Shown: positions 1 through 12,970 of the stretch, piece by piece | Numbering within the stretch: position 1 is the first letter of the stretch | How the letters are laid out: every line of letters starts with the position of its first letter | DNA from: Lytechinus pictus | Lineage: Eukaryota > Echinodermata > Echinoidea > Temnopleuroida > Toxopneustidae | NCBI RefSeq assembly: GCF_037042905.1 | Contig: NC_087245.1 | Location: 27,530,001-27,594,000 of the forward strand | Direction: 5' to 3' | Length of the DNA stretch: 64,000 nt | Made by a program: the position numbers and the translations under genes | Notes under the pieces: model-generated | The model's database searches: none | What the model saw: the letters and a program-made list of their open reading frames with translations, nothing else | What the model was told of the DNA's origin: nothing

Positions 1-2327
1 TAAGTTCAGAATTGATAACATCAACTAAAGTTTGTGGATTCTGATGAGAAAAAAATAAGGTCGAATCATCTGCAAACAAGATAAGGGACAATATTTTGGA
101 TGATCTACAGAAATCATTTATATAAATTCTGAAAAGAAGTGGGCCTAATAAGCTCCCCTGAGGGACTCCACAGTTAACATATTTTAAATTGGAGTTATGA
201 TCTTTAACAAACACGTATTGTTGTCTGTTGAATAAGTAGCTCCTGAACCACTCCAAGGCCTTCCCTCGCACACCATAGTGAGACATTTTTTTAAGTAGGA
301 TTTCATGATTGATGGTATCGAAGGCCTTGGAGTAGTCCAGGAAAATATCCACAAGGTGACTAGATTTATCTAGAGCATTAACTACTTTGTTGACAAAATT
401 CATCAGGGCATGAGTGGTGTTGTGCTTTTCGCGAAACCCAAATTGAACATCAGATAAAATATTATGCATTGACAAAAAAATTTCGGTTCTAACGTATACT
501 ATTCTTTCAAGGATCTTAGAGAATGTGGACAAAAGAGAGATAGGTCGGTAATTACCGGCATCCAACTTATCACCTTTTTTAAATAAAGGGATTACCTTGG
601 CTATCTTCATTTGATTTGGAACTGTACCATTTTCTAAGGAAAGGTTGAATATGTGCACCAGTGGGGAAACAATAGAATTTATTACGGATTTTAAAATAAA
701 ATTATTAATTTCATCAAAGTCAGGGCTTTTTTTATTTTTCAAACCAGATACGATATCAATAACTTCTTGAATATATGTTGGGGCAAAAAATATTGAATTT
801 GTGTTAGGCGGGCCGAGATAGTCCGAAAAACTTTTCGTCGCGGGAGGAATATCTTTAGCCAGATTTGCGCCAATGAAAGAAAAATGGTTATTAAAAATAT
901 TTGAAAGGTTGTCACCATCATCAACAATAACATTATTAAATCTATTTTTGGAAATACTTGATTTATTATTGGATAAATTCATGGTCTGTTTTAGAACTTT
1001 CCACGTGTTTTGCATGTCGTTTTTATATAGAGCCAACTGTCTCGCAAAGTAATTTTTCTTTTCAATGCGTAATATTTTAGTAAGTGTATTCTTATAAGAT
1101 GTGTATTTTATTTTTGATTGTTCTGTACCTTTCATTTTGAATTTATAAAATAAGTTATTTTTTCTATTAATCGAACGTAAGATAGATGGCGATATCCATG
1201 GTGACTTAGATATCGTTTTGTATGTATTACGCTTATCTTTTTTTAACGGTATATGCAGGTCTAATTTCTCATTAATTATATTCATAAAAAGGTTAAAGGA
1301 CGCATTAACATCTACAGAATTGTATACAACTGACCAGTCGACATTGTCCAAAGAAGCACCCAAACTGGCTGTATTTTCGTGCGTAGGTCTACGTCTTCGT
1401 TGTTGGGAGTGCATCGGTCTAGTTGGTCGTCTTAATGAAAAATGAGTTAGAATCGGGAAATGGTCCTATATGTCAGAAAGTATTATAGAAGAATCGGGAG
1501 GAGGAAGAATGTTGCAGAAAATATTGTCAATAAGTGTAGCAGTTTCATTAACTACACGAGTAGGTTTAGAAATCAGTGGCAAGAAGGAGGCCGAAAAAAA
1601 AGTTTCAAGAAAATCTTGAGATATATTGTTGTGTTTCAATAAATCAATGTTAAAATCACCAATAAATACTACATCCTTATTAACGAGAGCTGGATTATTT
1701 GTTGTTTCGGAAAGGTAAGTTAGAAAGTCATTCGTATTTGAGTTTGGGGGTCTATAAACTACACCAATGATCATATTTTTGCTACCAGGAATATTAATTT
1801 CAATAAATAGAGATTCTACCGTGGGGTTCATAGAGTTGAGATAATCACAAACCGTATACTCATAGTCATGTGAAATATAGAACGCTACCCCACCCCCAGG
1901 TCTGTCTTCTCGGTTATTCATTACGAAATCATATCCGCTTAGTGAAAATGGATGATTAGAATCACACGATATCCATGTCTCAGTGAGGCCAATTAAAGAA
2001 AAGGGGCATTTTTTTAGAATTTGAAGTGTTATTCAAAAGTAACTGAAGTTCATCAAAATGTTTATTTAAACTTCTTATATTGGCATGCATTATGCAAAAT
2101 GTATCGTCATTAAAATTGTTTGTAAGATTATTTACCTGATGTTGCGTAATATACTCAGAAGAAGGATTTTGCAATATATTATGATCCTGTTCAAAATCAA
2201 GATCTAATTCTTCCGAAGCTAAATTTATATTATTAGTAACAAAATTATCATAAAATGAAGGATTCATTGGGTTTCTAAGTACAGTATCCTGAGGTCTCAA
2301 CTCGCAAAAGAGGTCATCATTTTCCAA
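1..2327 (-). pseudogene. Non-LTR retrotransposon ORF2 (endonuclease + reverse transcriptase), CR1/L2/Jockey-like, cut by the window edge
   Basis: Reading leftward from a Met at 2327, an N-terminal leader of about 80 residues is followed by an apurinic-type endonuclease: MHANIRSLN, then LTETW near 1980, GVVYRPP and IGDFNIDLL near 1650-1790. A reverse transcriptase follows with YRPISLLS (~550), FLDYSKAFD (~330), GVPQGSLLGP (~160) and FADDS (~65-85). The frame is open from 1465 to the window edge, so the RT C-terminus lies outside. Two lesions are visible: a 1-nt frameshift at a 7-T run (2009-2015 on plus), which moves KCPFSLIG out of the leader frame, and a TAG at 1466-1468 inside the family motif normally read as SDxSDHFP. 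Two lesions in over 2.3 kb suggest a young insertion. Clade is inferred from motif style only; Jockey and CR1/L2 are not separated here. Confidence 0.9.
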
Positions 2328-4597
2328 TGATGCAAATGGAAACTGGGGTGTATTGTTTATGCTAAGAAGTCAGTACATATCCGAAAGTGTTGTGTTATGT
2401 CCAATAAAGTGTAGGTCAAGGTCATATAAAAGGCAGTCAAGCAAAGTAGCAGAGCCCTGGGAACGATTTTTTTACACAGGGGATGTTGATGTAAATTTGA
2501 CATGCACGCAAGCAAAAAACTAGTTTTACTACAACAAAAATGACGAGAAAAAAAAGAAGGTTTCATTACCGAGCAAAAAAAAACAACAAAAAAACGGGGG
2601 GGGGGGTCGTTTTGGTCCAGAGAAATATAAAACGAAAGTCAATTTGGTCCCGAGAAATTTGACAAGCAAAAAAAAAGGGGTTTCTTTACAAAATGTAGGT
2701 CGATTTGGTTACATTTCTCCATTTTGTCACCTATATACAAGAATTCCCGGGGGTGCTTCCTATAGACGCAGTATCGCTGCTTCCCAGGCCCCAGGGAAAT
2801 GCATGTCACAAAAGAACAACAAAAAACGAAAATAATAACATCCCGCCATCAATTCGACAAATTTCGTAATAGCGTCATTTGTCATCAGCAAAGTTTACAT
2901 GCACGTATTTCATTACCCCCGTAGAACTAGCTCTAACTCTCTGAAAGAAATGGAAATTCATCACCAGTAGCTAGGCCAATGGTATCATCTGCCCGGCCAC
3001 CACCCCCGCCCCCCCCCCCCCCCCCTCGACAGACCGGATTTACGGCACTGGGCACCGTACAACAAAATACTATTTGTGTACAGATTTTGGAAACAAATAA
3101 TGGGGAGCATGTCGAGGCATAGGCGTAGTGCTGGAAGCGAGGTTGTCATTATCATAGTATGCTTGCACATGCATTTACCGTGGTACTGAACGTACGGAGC
3201 AGTCAGTCAATACTGATGAGGAAAGTTTGAAATCTACGTGATAACGTGAATAAGGGTCCTAGTCAACTCAAATCATGTCAGATGATATGGTAAGATCAGA
3301 ACTTCTTTTTTATTCAGAATATGTGTGTTTCAATAACCATTGTCAATTGAATGTGATTGTGATTCCGTTTTGTTACCGAGGAATGGCAAGGTCGTTCTCC
3401 TACTAGATACGGTAGTAGATCTACGCCTGAAGTTTCCCGTGTAGCGTCTCTTGTTGATCCGCTGATATAATCTCCACCGCACTGCTGCACTGGGTTTCCG
3501 AAATACACGCATGAAAATGATTCGTTGCATATTATGTTCTTTGTAAACACCTTCAATGTTAGTGTGAAACGTATATGAAATTTACTGGACATGCATTGTA
3601 TTGATATTTGTGATTTGTTTCATTTCTATGTTGATTGCTGTGAAGATGACAAATCTCAAAAGTCAAATGAGGATGAACATTCTGGAAACTGGTAAACTGC
3701 ACTGCAGCTGCAGAAGCACAATGACATTCTTGGCATACCATACACACATGCTGGTTGTGTGTTGTTGGGATTGGGTCATTGGGATGGGCTGGGCTATCTT
3801 GATACCCTATGTAAACAACATGTGTACATGTGATGGTACTGTTATGAATGCATATATTATTCATCATTGTGTTAAGTGAATAATCTACTTCAGTACTTGA
3901 TGTCTTTAAATGATATTATAGACCAGTCAACTTTTTTATCATCAAACTTTAAATATGCATTAATATCACTTGCATCGTATTTTGCACAATGTGCGAGTGT
4001 GATGAGCCATATAGACCTCTAGATATATGCAGTTTCCAATGTCTTTTGTCATTCAAAAATTCTCACACAAAAACTTTTTTTTTCTTTGCACGCTGAATTA
4101 ATTTTTGGGGAATAATAATGACAATTGTTTTCATGTTATTTTCTTTGAATCAAGATTTTCATATTGCACAAATGATACAAATAATTATTATATTATATAG
4201 ATGTTGTCCAAGAACTTTTGCCATTTATTATCTTCTCCAATATGAAGTAAGTGGAGAAAACTAATTATTACGATTGTTGAATTTAATTGTATGAATGTGC
4301 AAAATTGCAACATCAGCGTGCATAGCTAGCCAGAACTGCGCTTCACAGCCAATTTAATTCAAGGAGCATTGTATCAGATCTGACAATTTGGCAGATTGAC
4401 TGGAAAACATGAAACAGTCGGGACCCTGAAAACCTACTTTTCCCCTAATTTTTCATAGGCTCTATAGTTATTTATTTTTTAGGCCTATAAGGATTGTGAC
4501 ATGTCAGTACTCAGAATGTGCTTATTATTTTGTAAAATAAATGCTGTGATCATATAGCTATAGTGCAATGTTAATTATTAATCATTTTTAACTTGTT
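2328..4597. other. Intergenic, no gene seen; possible LINE 5' region then simple tracts
   Basis: Bases just right of 2327 may be the 5' UTR or a decayed first ORF of the leftward LINE; I see no zinc-knuckle or other ORF1 signature. The rest has a G run near 2587-2596, a 17-C run at 3009-3025 and short open frames on both strands (for example 3601-3879 plus against 3559-3867 minus) with no protein-like composition. No splice-flanked exon recognised. Confidence 0.5.
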
Positions 4598-4803
4598 AAT
4601 ATGTTGTCGGCTTCAAAATCCTGGAACGACCTGCCACTAATAATTAGACAGTCTCCAACATTAGCAATTTTCAAAAAGTCTTTAAAAACTCATCTCTTTC
4701 GTACTTTGTAGTTTTTAAAACTACAATTAATTAATTCATTGTAAGCGCTTTCTTTGGGCCTAATGGGAAAAGCGCAGTACAAATAATAAGTAATAATAAT
4801 ATG
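4598..4803 (+). mobile_element. 5'-truncated L2/CR1-like LINE, 3' end
   Basis: An open stretch ending in TAG at 4709-4711 reads ASKSWNDLPLIIRQS then a Phe/Lys/Leu-rich end closing in HLFRTL. This is the usual C-terminus of L2/CR1/Jockey-type reverse transcriptases. It is followed by a short 3' UTR with AAGCGCTTTC...GGGAAAAGCGC and an AATAATAAGTAATAATAAT tail rather than poly(A). Nothing upstream encodes the RT core, so this is a typical dead-on-arrival 5' truncation. Confidence 0.75.
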
Positions 4804-4839
4804 TTGATGAATGAGATAACCTGAATGTAAGGATTACTT

Positions 4840-4996
4840 TTTTTTTTTTTTTTTTTTTAAACAAGTGCACACCTAGTTACCAATAATGCATGTAGCATTT
4901 CCATTTATTTGAAAGCAGGATAAAAGAGCATTGTAGATTAAATGCCTTGCTCATGGGCACAGGTGTCGGGGCCAGGGATCGAACCCTGTATTATTT
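4840..4996. repeat. SINE/LINE-derived fragment with a tRNA box-B-like end
   Basis: An 18-T run is followed by GTGCACACCTAG and a stretch ending TGCCTTGCTCATGGGCAC and GGGATCGAACCC. The last piece resembles a Pol III B-box (GGTTCGANTCC). A short module of this kind is common in marine-invertebrate repeats; I cannot name the family. Confidence 0.4.
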
Positions 4997-5236
4997 TCTT
5001 GTTTGATTTTAAAATTATCTTAGTTTATGTAAAGTTCTTTGTATGTATCTATTAATTCTGCATTACATGGTGATATTTGCTTTTAGTTTTACATTGCCTT
5101 TTTAAATTCAAAAGTCCTTATTTACACCCTATGATAGTAAAACTATATATTTTCTGAAAGGAAATTGGTCAGTGAACCCATATATGCACTCAGAAATAAC
5201 ATAAGATGTAAGGCAGTTATATTGTGTTGAATATAA

Positions 5237-6241
5237 CAAGGCTCCACATTAACTTTTTTTGGTGGTGGCCCGTTCGGGCCACCAAAACCTATAAATAATT
5301 GTTTTTGGTGGCCCGATATTAAAGTTTGGTGGCCCGAAAAAAATAAAGAAAAACATTAAAAATGAATAAATGGGTATAAATGGTTTAACCACAGTAAAAA
5401 AAAATGAAAGAAAGTAAAAAAACGGCAAAAAAAGTGTGAGAAAATTCCTTCCCTCTATTTGCCAAAATGTTGGAAAAATTCACATTTCATATTAATGAAA
5501 TGCCTTCCCAAAGTATTTACTTTCTCAAGAGTTGTTTAAGAAGTCATTTATGAACAAGAAAGAAAGTAACTGTTTGTTTATTTTTGGCTAGAAAAGACCG
5601 GAAAAGACACAGCTTCGAAAGAAACCAAGTAACAACATTCATACAAATGCACACGTGGGACTGTGATGTACTCACCTATGTGTTTTTATGTGTATTATTT
5701 TCATTTGGAAATCGGTCTTTTTTAGTCAAAAGAGAGGTCATGATTCCTCTTTTTAATGCTTGCAAATAATCAGGATACACCAGATTTTAGCAAAAAGGTC
5801 TGTAGAAGGGGATTTCATTGGTGTAAAATGTGACTTTGACTTGGATTTTCACAGTTCTGTGGAAGATTTCTTGGCAGCAACATTTCGTATTGCAGCTCCC
5901 TGAGTCTGAATAGGCTGCTAACGCACAGCTGCTTCAAGCATGCAAAGCTCACGCCAGCCGGCCAGCGCGGCCGGCTGGATAAAAGCTACTTAATGCTATA
6001 GCGGTAGGCCAACTTTGTGTGTGTGTTTGTGTGTAGATCACCAAAAAGGGCGCATGACGAACTGGCTTGCAATTTGAACTGTAGAAAGTTGATAAATGCG
6101 TGCAAAATGGGGAGAAAAATTGCGCTATTCTGAAAATTATTGGTTGCCCGATTCGGGCCACCAAAACTTAATATTTTTTCAATAATGGTTGCCCGAGGTG
6201 AATTTCTGGTGGCCCCGGGCCACCGTTAATGTCGAGCCTTG
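5237..6241. mobile_element. hAT-like non-autonomous DNA transposon (~1.0 kb)
   Basis: The left terminus CAAGGCTCCACATTAAC is mirrored at the right by GTTAATGTCGAGCCTTG (one mismatch over 17 bp). Both sub-terminal regions carry GGTGGCCCG/CGGGCCACC motifs that extend the pairing. The flanks read GAATATAA on the left and (G)AATATAA on the right, a 7-8 bp target-site duplication. That length and the CAAGGC end fit the hAT superfamily. No transposase is encoded; the 61-codon open frame at 5584-5769 has no recognisable domain. Confidence 0.75.
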
Positions 6242-6411
6242 AATATAAAGATATTAACAATTATTTAAATCTTATATTTGTGATCAGAATAATTTACATA
6301 TCCCCCTATAATATAATATTTCTGTATAGTACATCTATTATAGTCAGACCTTTCTAACAATGTATAATTTTATTGGGTTTAAGGTAAAGAAAGAACTTTA
6401 AAATTATAAAC

Positions 6412-7247
6412 CTGGGGTGGTATTCTGAGATCCATTTTATCTCAGATAAAATAAAATATTTTATCTCCGTTAAAATCAGTGAGATAAAATACAAAATCTC
6501 TCCGAATTGGTATTCTGAGAACAATTTTATCTTCATTTTATCTCTGTAAGACACACCTACTTTTTAATCAATATCCAATTAGAAACGCGCTTTTATAGCT
6601 CTCTTGTGTCACTCAACCAATTGAAATCCATTCCGCCAGGAGGTGTGGCAAAGGAGTGAGATTGCGTCAATTTATTGACTTCAAATACGCTTGCACTATA
6701 CGCTTGCGCATCTTTATAGAGATTTCTTTTTAACAAAGAGGACAATACTCTCATCCTTTTTCAAAGTCTATATTGCATCTTTTCAAGCATCATTTCAAAG
6801 ACAATATTAGTCAAGACAAGCCTTATGAAATACTTTCTGATTGTACAGGAATAACGTTTAGGTGGTATTCTCAATAAATATTTAATTTTTCTTCATTTTC
6901 ATGTCAATATTTGGGGTTAATTCACCTAGAAATATTGGTGAAATCAACGTCGCGGAGATAAAATAGCCCCACCCTCTTTTAAGTTTATTTTTATTTTTTC
7001 TTCAAAGTAACTTGGGCGCAAGCACATCATCCGCGTTGCAATACCCAGTTACGCGATGGGTACGTCTACGCAGCCACTCACTGCTCTGTATTGCGTATCG
7101 TCATAGATACGCAAGATAAACATTATTTGCAAGATAAAATTTCAAATTTTATCTGAGAGATAAAATGTCATCTCAGAATACCAATTTCATTTTAAGAGAT
7201 AAAATAAAATATTTTAAAGATAAAATGACCTCAGAATACCGCCCCAG
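6412..7247. mobile_element. MITE with 3-bp TSD, PIF/Harbinger-like
   Basis: Starts CTGGGGTGGTATTCTGAG and ends CTCAGAATACCGCCCCAG, a terminal inverted repeat of about 30 bp that runs on into ATTTTATCT/AGATAAAAT. The trinucleotide AAC occurs immediately outside both ends (6409-6411 and 7248-7250). A second internal copy of the GGTATTCTGAG...ATTTTATCT module is present near each end (around 6509 and 7165). No transposase is present. Three-base TSDs are usual for PIF/Harbinger, hence the tentative class. Confidence 0.75.
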
Positions 7248-7250
7248 AAC

Positions 7251-8740
7251 TTTGCAATTTGTTTTTGAAAAATAAAGAAATTTATATATTGTGTATGCTA
7301 TTATTGCCTGAAATAAAATTACATGGTGGGTGTTTCTAATTCTGATTTAAGGTATTAAACAATTTAAAAGAAATGATGATAATAAAGACTAAATGATATT
7401 TCTAAGATTCCTCATATCGGTCTGAATGTCTCTGACATGTGTCATTGACCTATAAGATCTGTAACAAAACCAGTGCTTTCATTCTACAGAATAGTAGAAA
7501 TCACATTTTCTGTTTTTTACACAAAAGCTGCAGTACATTAAAAAATAAGAATAACTGAAGAAAATACATGTATGTGTCAATATTGAAGAATTGTGAAAAA
7601 ACTTTTTCCATTTTTTTTCTTCTTCTTTGCCAAACTTATTTTTCAATAATTCAACACTGATGAAGAATGTCCCAGCTTTGATTTTATACCAAATTGTAAT
7701 TGGAAGTCAAGTCTTCACAAAAAATATAAATGTTTTACCCCAAATAGTGAGCATCACAAAATATTGAGAATCCCCAGTTACTCTGTACAGGCAACACCAC
7801 TTCCAGCACCACCCCTAACTGCTCTGTCTTTAAAGACGTGTAACTCAAGTTCCATTTATCCTCGAGCAATGAAACTTTCTACGTTATTACAGCCTATGAA
7901 TTCAGCTTGAAAATTAGACCAAATTCGTTGGTATAGTTGCTTTGCTTTTGAAAATAGGAATGACTCTACAAATCAACCAAAATATGTATTAACAGCACCG
8001 CCCTTTTTGGTGGGTGACCTCATGACACCTGGCCATAAAAAAGAGCCCCCCCCCCCTCATTCCCCATTTACTGCAGTGTTTAATAAAGCTTATCAAATTT
8101 TGCAGATTTAGGCAGTTGATTGTGAAAAGTGTCCTCTATTTTTGCATGATAATGAGTATGAGAGGTCTACTTAGTTTTGCAAGTGAACTGTGTGGGATCT
8201 GATAAATCATAAAATAATAAGAAAATCTTTCGCTTGAATTTGTTTCACCAAGAAGGGATTTCAGACACTGGCAAAAATCCTGGGTGATTTTGGATATATT
8301 TTCCTTTCCAATTTTTCAGAGAGAGGGAGATGGTCAGTTAAAATTCAACCCCCCCTTCCTTGACCAAACTTTTGAGTGAAGAAATAACTTTATTAGCCAT
8401 CTAAATAAGCTGTATTATTGTTCGAATGTGAATCCAAGTTTAAATACTGTTTAAAATCACTCCGCTCCTATCTGGAGACGTAGGAGATCATGTTGTACCA
8501 CAAATTTTTGTTCCTAACTGTTTGACTCAGTTCCACCTCCTACTGATCCACATCTCTCTCTGTGATCCATGCATTCAAACTGGTCATCCAAGTCATCATT
8601 GTCCTTCCTTCCCCCCCCCCCCTCCTTTTTGTCATCTTCACCATCAGTATTAAATTTTAAAGACCGTGCTTTATACATGTATGTCCTACAAAGTCATTTG
8701 CCTTTAATATTCTCTCAATAATGAGCTTTCTCTCCACACC
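7251..8740. other. Intergenic, no gene seen
   Basis: AT-rich sequence with short poly-C runs near 8047 and 8615. I find no splice-flanked coding stretch, RNA gene or structured repeat. Confidence 0.5.
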
Positions 8741-8749
8741 GAGGGGGGG

Positions 8750-8955
8750 GGGGGGGATGTTTCATAAAGCTTTTCGTATAAAGTGAAGAGCGATTTAAAT
8801 AACGACTGGTGAACCTTTCTTATGCGCTAAACCAGCCAATGAACATTTTGGTGTAACAAAGTTTATACCATTTACCACAAGAAAGGATCACCAGTCGTTC
8901 TTAAAGTCGCTTTTAAAAAGTTAAAGTTTAGGAACAGCTTTATGGAACGGCCCCA
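8750..8955. mobile_element. Foldback MITE, same family as the one at 46.06 kb
   Basis: Begins GATGTTTCATAAAGCTTTT and ends ACAGCTTTATGGAACGG. The arms carry CGACTGGTGA (left) and GATCACCAGTCG (right), so the ~200-bp unit can fold on itself. The same three modules in the same order occur at 46059-46242. The left end abuts a 14-G run (8743-8756), so that boundary is approximate. Confidence 0.65.
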
Positions 8956-9070
8956 AGGCGCCAGCACTTTTTCACTGGTTCATTCTCAATACAATCTCAA
9001 CTGGGGAAATATTGAATAGATTTTATCTTTCCACAATCGATTTGGACTTTACCTCGTTAGCTTTCATATA

Positions 9071-9300
9071 CTGGTTTCTGCCGGCTTCTTCAAACTAGCG
9101 CTCACACGCCGTAGATGGGTGTAGATTTAGTATCGGCAGTGCGACAGTCCGAGAGAATGAACGGAGAAGCTGGACAAAACTAATCATCTCCTGTGAAGAT
9201 TCCCATTCTCTTGGGCTGTTGCACTACCGGTACTCGATCTACTCAATCCACCCAATGTACAGTGAGTCAGCGCTAGTCTGAAGAACCCTGCAAAAACCAG
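9071..9300. mobile_element. 230-bp foldback MITE just upstream of unc-45
   Basis: Left arm: CTGGTTTCTGCCGGCTTC, ACTAGCGCT, then ATCGGCAGTGC and GAGAGAATG. The right arm is the imperfect reverse complement: CATTCTCTTGGG, GCACTACCGGTA, AGCGCTAGT and CTGCAAAAACCAG. Arms are about 100 bp. It ends 437 bp before the first recognised unc-45 ATG, so it sits where a promoter, 5' UTR or first intron would be. No clear TSD. Confidence 0.65.
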
Positions 9301-9737
9301 AAGGTGAATCAGGTAAAAATAAGAAAATCTAATTTATTACAACATTACCAATGAGATGAATCTCTTTATGGATTTACCCCAGCATGTGAACATATATGTT
9401 GGGCTGACAAATTCCTATGTATGGCCTTGCTACAAAGGTTGTAATGGACATGTATGATTTCCTGCTTCGTGATGGTTATACAAGTCAACATGTATAAACG
9501 GTTGGTTGTCCAAATGGGGTATAGTTGGGGAAATTTCTAATAGTAAGCAAAACATACCCTTTTGAAATGAACATTTTGTGACAGATCTTCAATTCAATTT
9601 TTTTTTTCATTGTTTATTTTTTTGTTCATGGTAATTGTATTGTATGGGGGTGGGGGATGGCTGTTGCCCCCTTGTATGTACTCCGGTTGCTATAGCAGTT
9701 CAAAACTGACATTGATTGTTGTCATTTTATTCAATTG

Positions 9738-9951
9738 ATGGTACAGAATTCAGAAGCTGTTCAGTTCAAGGAAGAAGGGAACAAGTTCTACAAGGATGAG
9801 AAGTATGATGAAGCCATAGTTTCCTACACCAAGGCCCTCAGTGTCGGCATTGATTTACCAAAGACAGACCAAGCAGTCTTCTTTAAGAACAGAGCAGCAT
9901 GCCATCTCAAGCTAGAGAACTTTGAACAAGCTGCCCAAGATGCACAAGCAG
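9738..9951 (+). CDS. unc45: unc-45 coding exon 1 (TPR 1-2)
   Basis: Residues 1-71 plus one base. [19 protein letters not shown] and NRAACHLKL are classic TPR helices. By comparison with other Hsp90-binding TPRs, the carboxylate-clamp residues are likely K11, N15 and N51 (inference). The donor at 9952 reads G|GTATCT. No TATA box or initiator is obvious upstream. Confidence 0.9.
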
Positions 9952-12926
9952 GTATCTATTTCTCATTCTATATTTCACATCTATTTTGGTAGCCAGTACT
10001 ATGGACATGTGGATGATTAGGCTTCTTGATGGTGAATGGCATTCGTGAGGGAAACTATCACCATGGCACCGATGTCTTTTTGCAATACATTAATCTATAT
10101 TTGCTGCTCTCTCCCCCTAGTGTGAAGCACTCCTAGTACCAGTGAGGTCAAGACATATCAGTATTGACCTCGTAGGCGACAATGTCAGTGCATATACAGG
10201 GTGGTGCTTTTGTAGAGTGTCGGCACCCGCGGCAATACACAATTCACACAATGGTGATGTCGAGGCTTGTCGGTGGGGTGAATAGTCTATAGTGATTTTA
10301 TCTTTTAATTACCGGTATGAACTTGTTTGAGTGAAATTAGTTATTGTTTATTGCAGTTTAGATATCACAAAAATATTGATTGAATTGATTGATTCTGACT
10401 ACTCTGGCAGCTTTTTTCCCACCTCATTGTCTATTGAGGTCCCAATGCCCTCTAGAGTGGTTTGAAGTAGAATGTACATGTTCTGAAAATGGGAGGGACA
10501 TATCAATACAGTACTGGCTTTGGGGCAGCACTCCAACATTGATTTGAACATTTCATTGATTCAGCATTAGACCTCACTCCTGGAGACTTCAAAGCCATGT
10601 TCAGAAAGTGTCAAGCCTTGGAAGCTCTCGGTCAGATAGAGGAGGCCTTCAAATCAGCCATGCAACTCAATCATATGGATCCAAACAACAAATCTGTCAA
10701 AGCCATGCTAGCAAGAATGAATGTCCTCATCAAAGAAAAGGTAAGTTTATTTATTGTATTTTTGAAAATGCATCAAAATCATTTCACTGTCTTCTGAGCC
10801 AACATTGATAACATGTTTTCATTGTAATCTATGGAAGCTTAAAAGTGCCAACCAGATGTTCATATAATCATCTCGTCATGTCTACATCTCTTAGGGAAAA
10901 GGATAAGATGACGAGATCTCAGATCTCGTCATGTCTACATCCCATGGAGAGATGATCAGATGACAAGATCTTAGATCTCTTCATGTCTACATCCTGTGAG
11001 AGAGATGATCAGATGACAAGATACTGGATCTCGTCATGTTTACATCTTTTAGAAGAATTGATCAGATGGCAAGATCTTGGATCTGGTCATGTCTACATCC
11101 TTTAGAAGAGGTGATCAGATGGCAAGATCTTGGATCTTATCCTTTTCCCTAAGAGATGTAGACATGACAGATGATTATATGAACATCTGGGTTGTTCTTT
11201 TAATCTGAGTCAAGGCTCATATTCTGTTCCCTCTGATTTGTAGATATATTACTCTTCAAAAAAGCCTGAGTTATACATGTATTATTTATAAACCAGAGCT
11301 TGACAAGTTTGCCCTGGGAACATCAGTACACCAATTAATTGATGGGAGGGAATATCAAGGACATACTTGGGGTGGGAGCTAGCAGAGGGTTGCTTACACT
11401 TGCTAAAGGTGCAGCCCTAGGACAGATGGAATGTTGGACATCTCACTTTTCCCTAACAAATCTTGTAAGGCCACCGCACACCTTTATACAAACTGGTCAA
11501 TGATCCGATTTTAAAACAAATCATATTTTGCTCATTTTCTGAAAATGTGAATGAAAAGTATCTTTTTATTTGAGGTTCGAAATAACTGAAAGAATACTAA
11601 TATTACAATTTTGGATGATTGCAAGCCTTTATTTTGGAGTAAAGACCAAATTATTTTCAAATCATAGCCAATCGTATGATTGCTATGACGTCATTTTGAC
11701 TAGATGAAATAAGCTTTTATTCTAGCATTTTCACAGTTTTGAATATAGGTATTCGTACAATAATTTAGAACATAACACATAAGATATTCCATGGTTTATT
11801 ATTAGCATTAAATTCAAAGTCGGGCTGCAGAGCAATCGTAAGGTGTGCAGTGGCCTTTAGACCTACTCACTGGCCTAACGATACAATGATTGATTATCTT
11901 CATTTCAATCACCAGGTGAAATCAATGACTTCAACCAACAGCAAAGTAGACCAGATGTTCACAATTGTCGCTGATGAATCGGCAAGCCTCGATAAGAGGA
12001 GAGAGGTAAGTTGTTATCAAGGTCACCACAGACAAAGGGGAGAATTTCATGCAGAATTTTGTCAGTGATTTCACTATTAACCAATCTGCTCTTAGCCAAT
12101 CAGATGCCAGGATTTCTAGTAGCTTATAACATCTGTTGGACAATATCAATAATACAAATTTTAATGAAAAAGTCCCATTAACCAATCAGAGATAGAGATA
12201 AAGGCAATATGGAATACTCAACAACTTGTTTTACTTGGCCAGAGATGTGTGAATCAGTTTAGATCACATGTTTTTTTTTTCCAAATCTATGACACCCTAT
12301 GTGTTCAATGTAATGGAATAAATTTGTTTTATGAAGTGTCTTTGCGCAAGTTGCTTGAAATTTTACCATGATCATTTAAAAAAAAGATTATTTTGCATGA
12401 TTTATTCATGTATTTGTTCATAATTATTTACTTTATTCATTTTTTTAGGGCGGGGGGGGGGGGGGGCACTGTGGTTTTTTTCATCAAGATTTTCTGTAAT
12501 AATATCACATGCACAGTATCTACATGTATAACCAGTTTATGATCAGACAATCAAATGGAATGCTTTCAGCAGCTTTAAAACTGTTCTTGTAAGTTTGTTA
12601 TTGTAACAAATTTAACAAAACAGGCCCTTGCTCTGAAACAGACCTTGATATAATAATGACCCTGTCCTTTTTTAATGAATGTGCTATGACACTCATTTTC
12701 GTTCATCCGGGTTTCTTTAAGGAATCTGGTAATTTCAAATCGATTCTTGATAATTGAAAGCCTTTAACCACATTATTCATCGTGTAGAATAATGGTAGTC
12801 CATGGATAATGTTCTGTAGATGTGTGTTTGTTCATGTATCTTTGCTTACAAAGGAAAAATGTGTGTGCCATCTACATGAGATGAAGAATCGCAGCTTACA
12901 ATTCAGCATCTACAGTCTTTCTCTGT

Positions 12927-12970
<44 letters not shown>

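Noticed and set aside
3559..3879. Overlapping open frames of about 100 codons on both strands
   Set aside because: They mirror each other, have no domain similarity, and no splice or promoter context.
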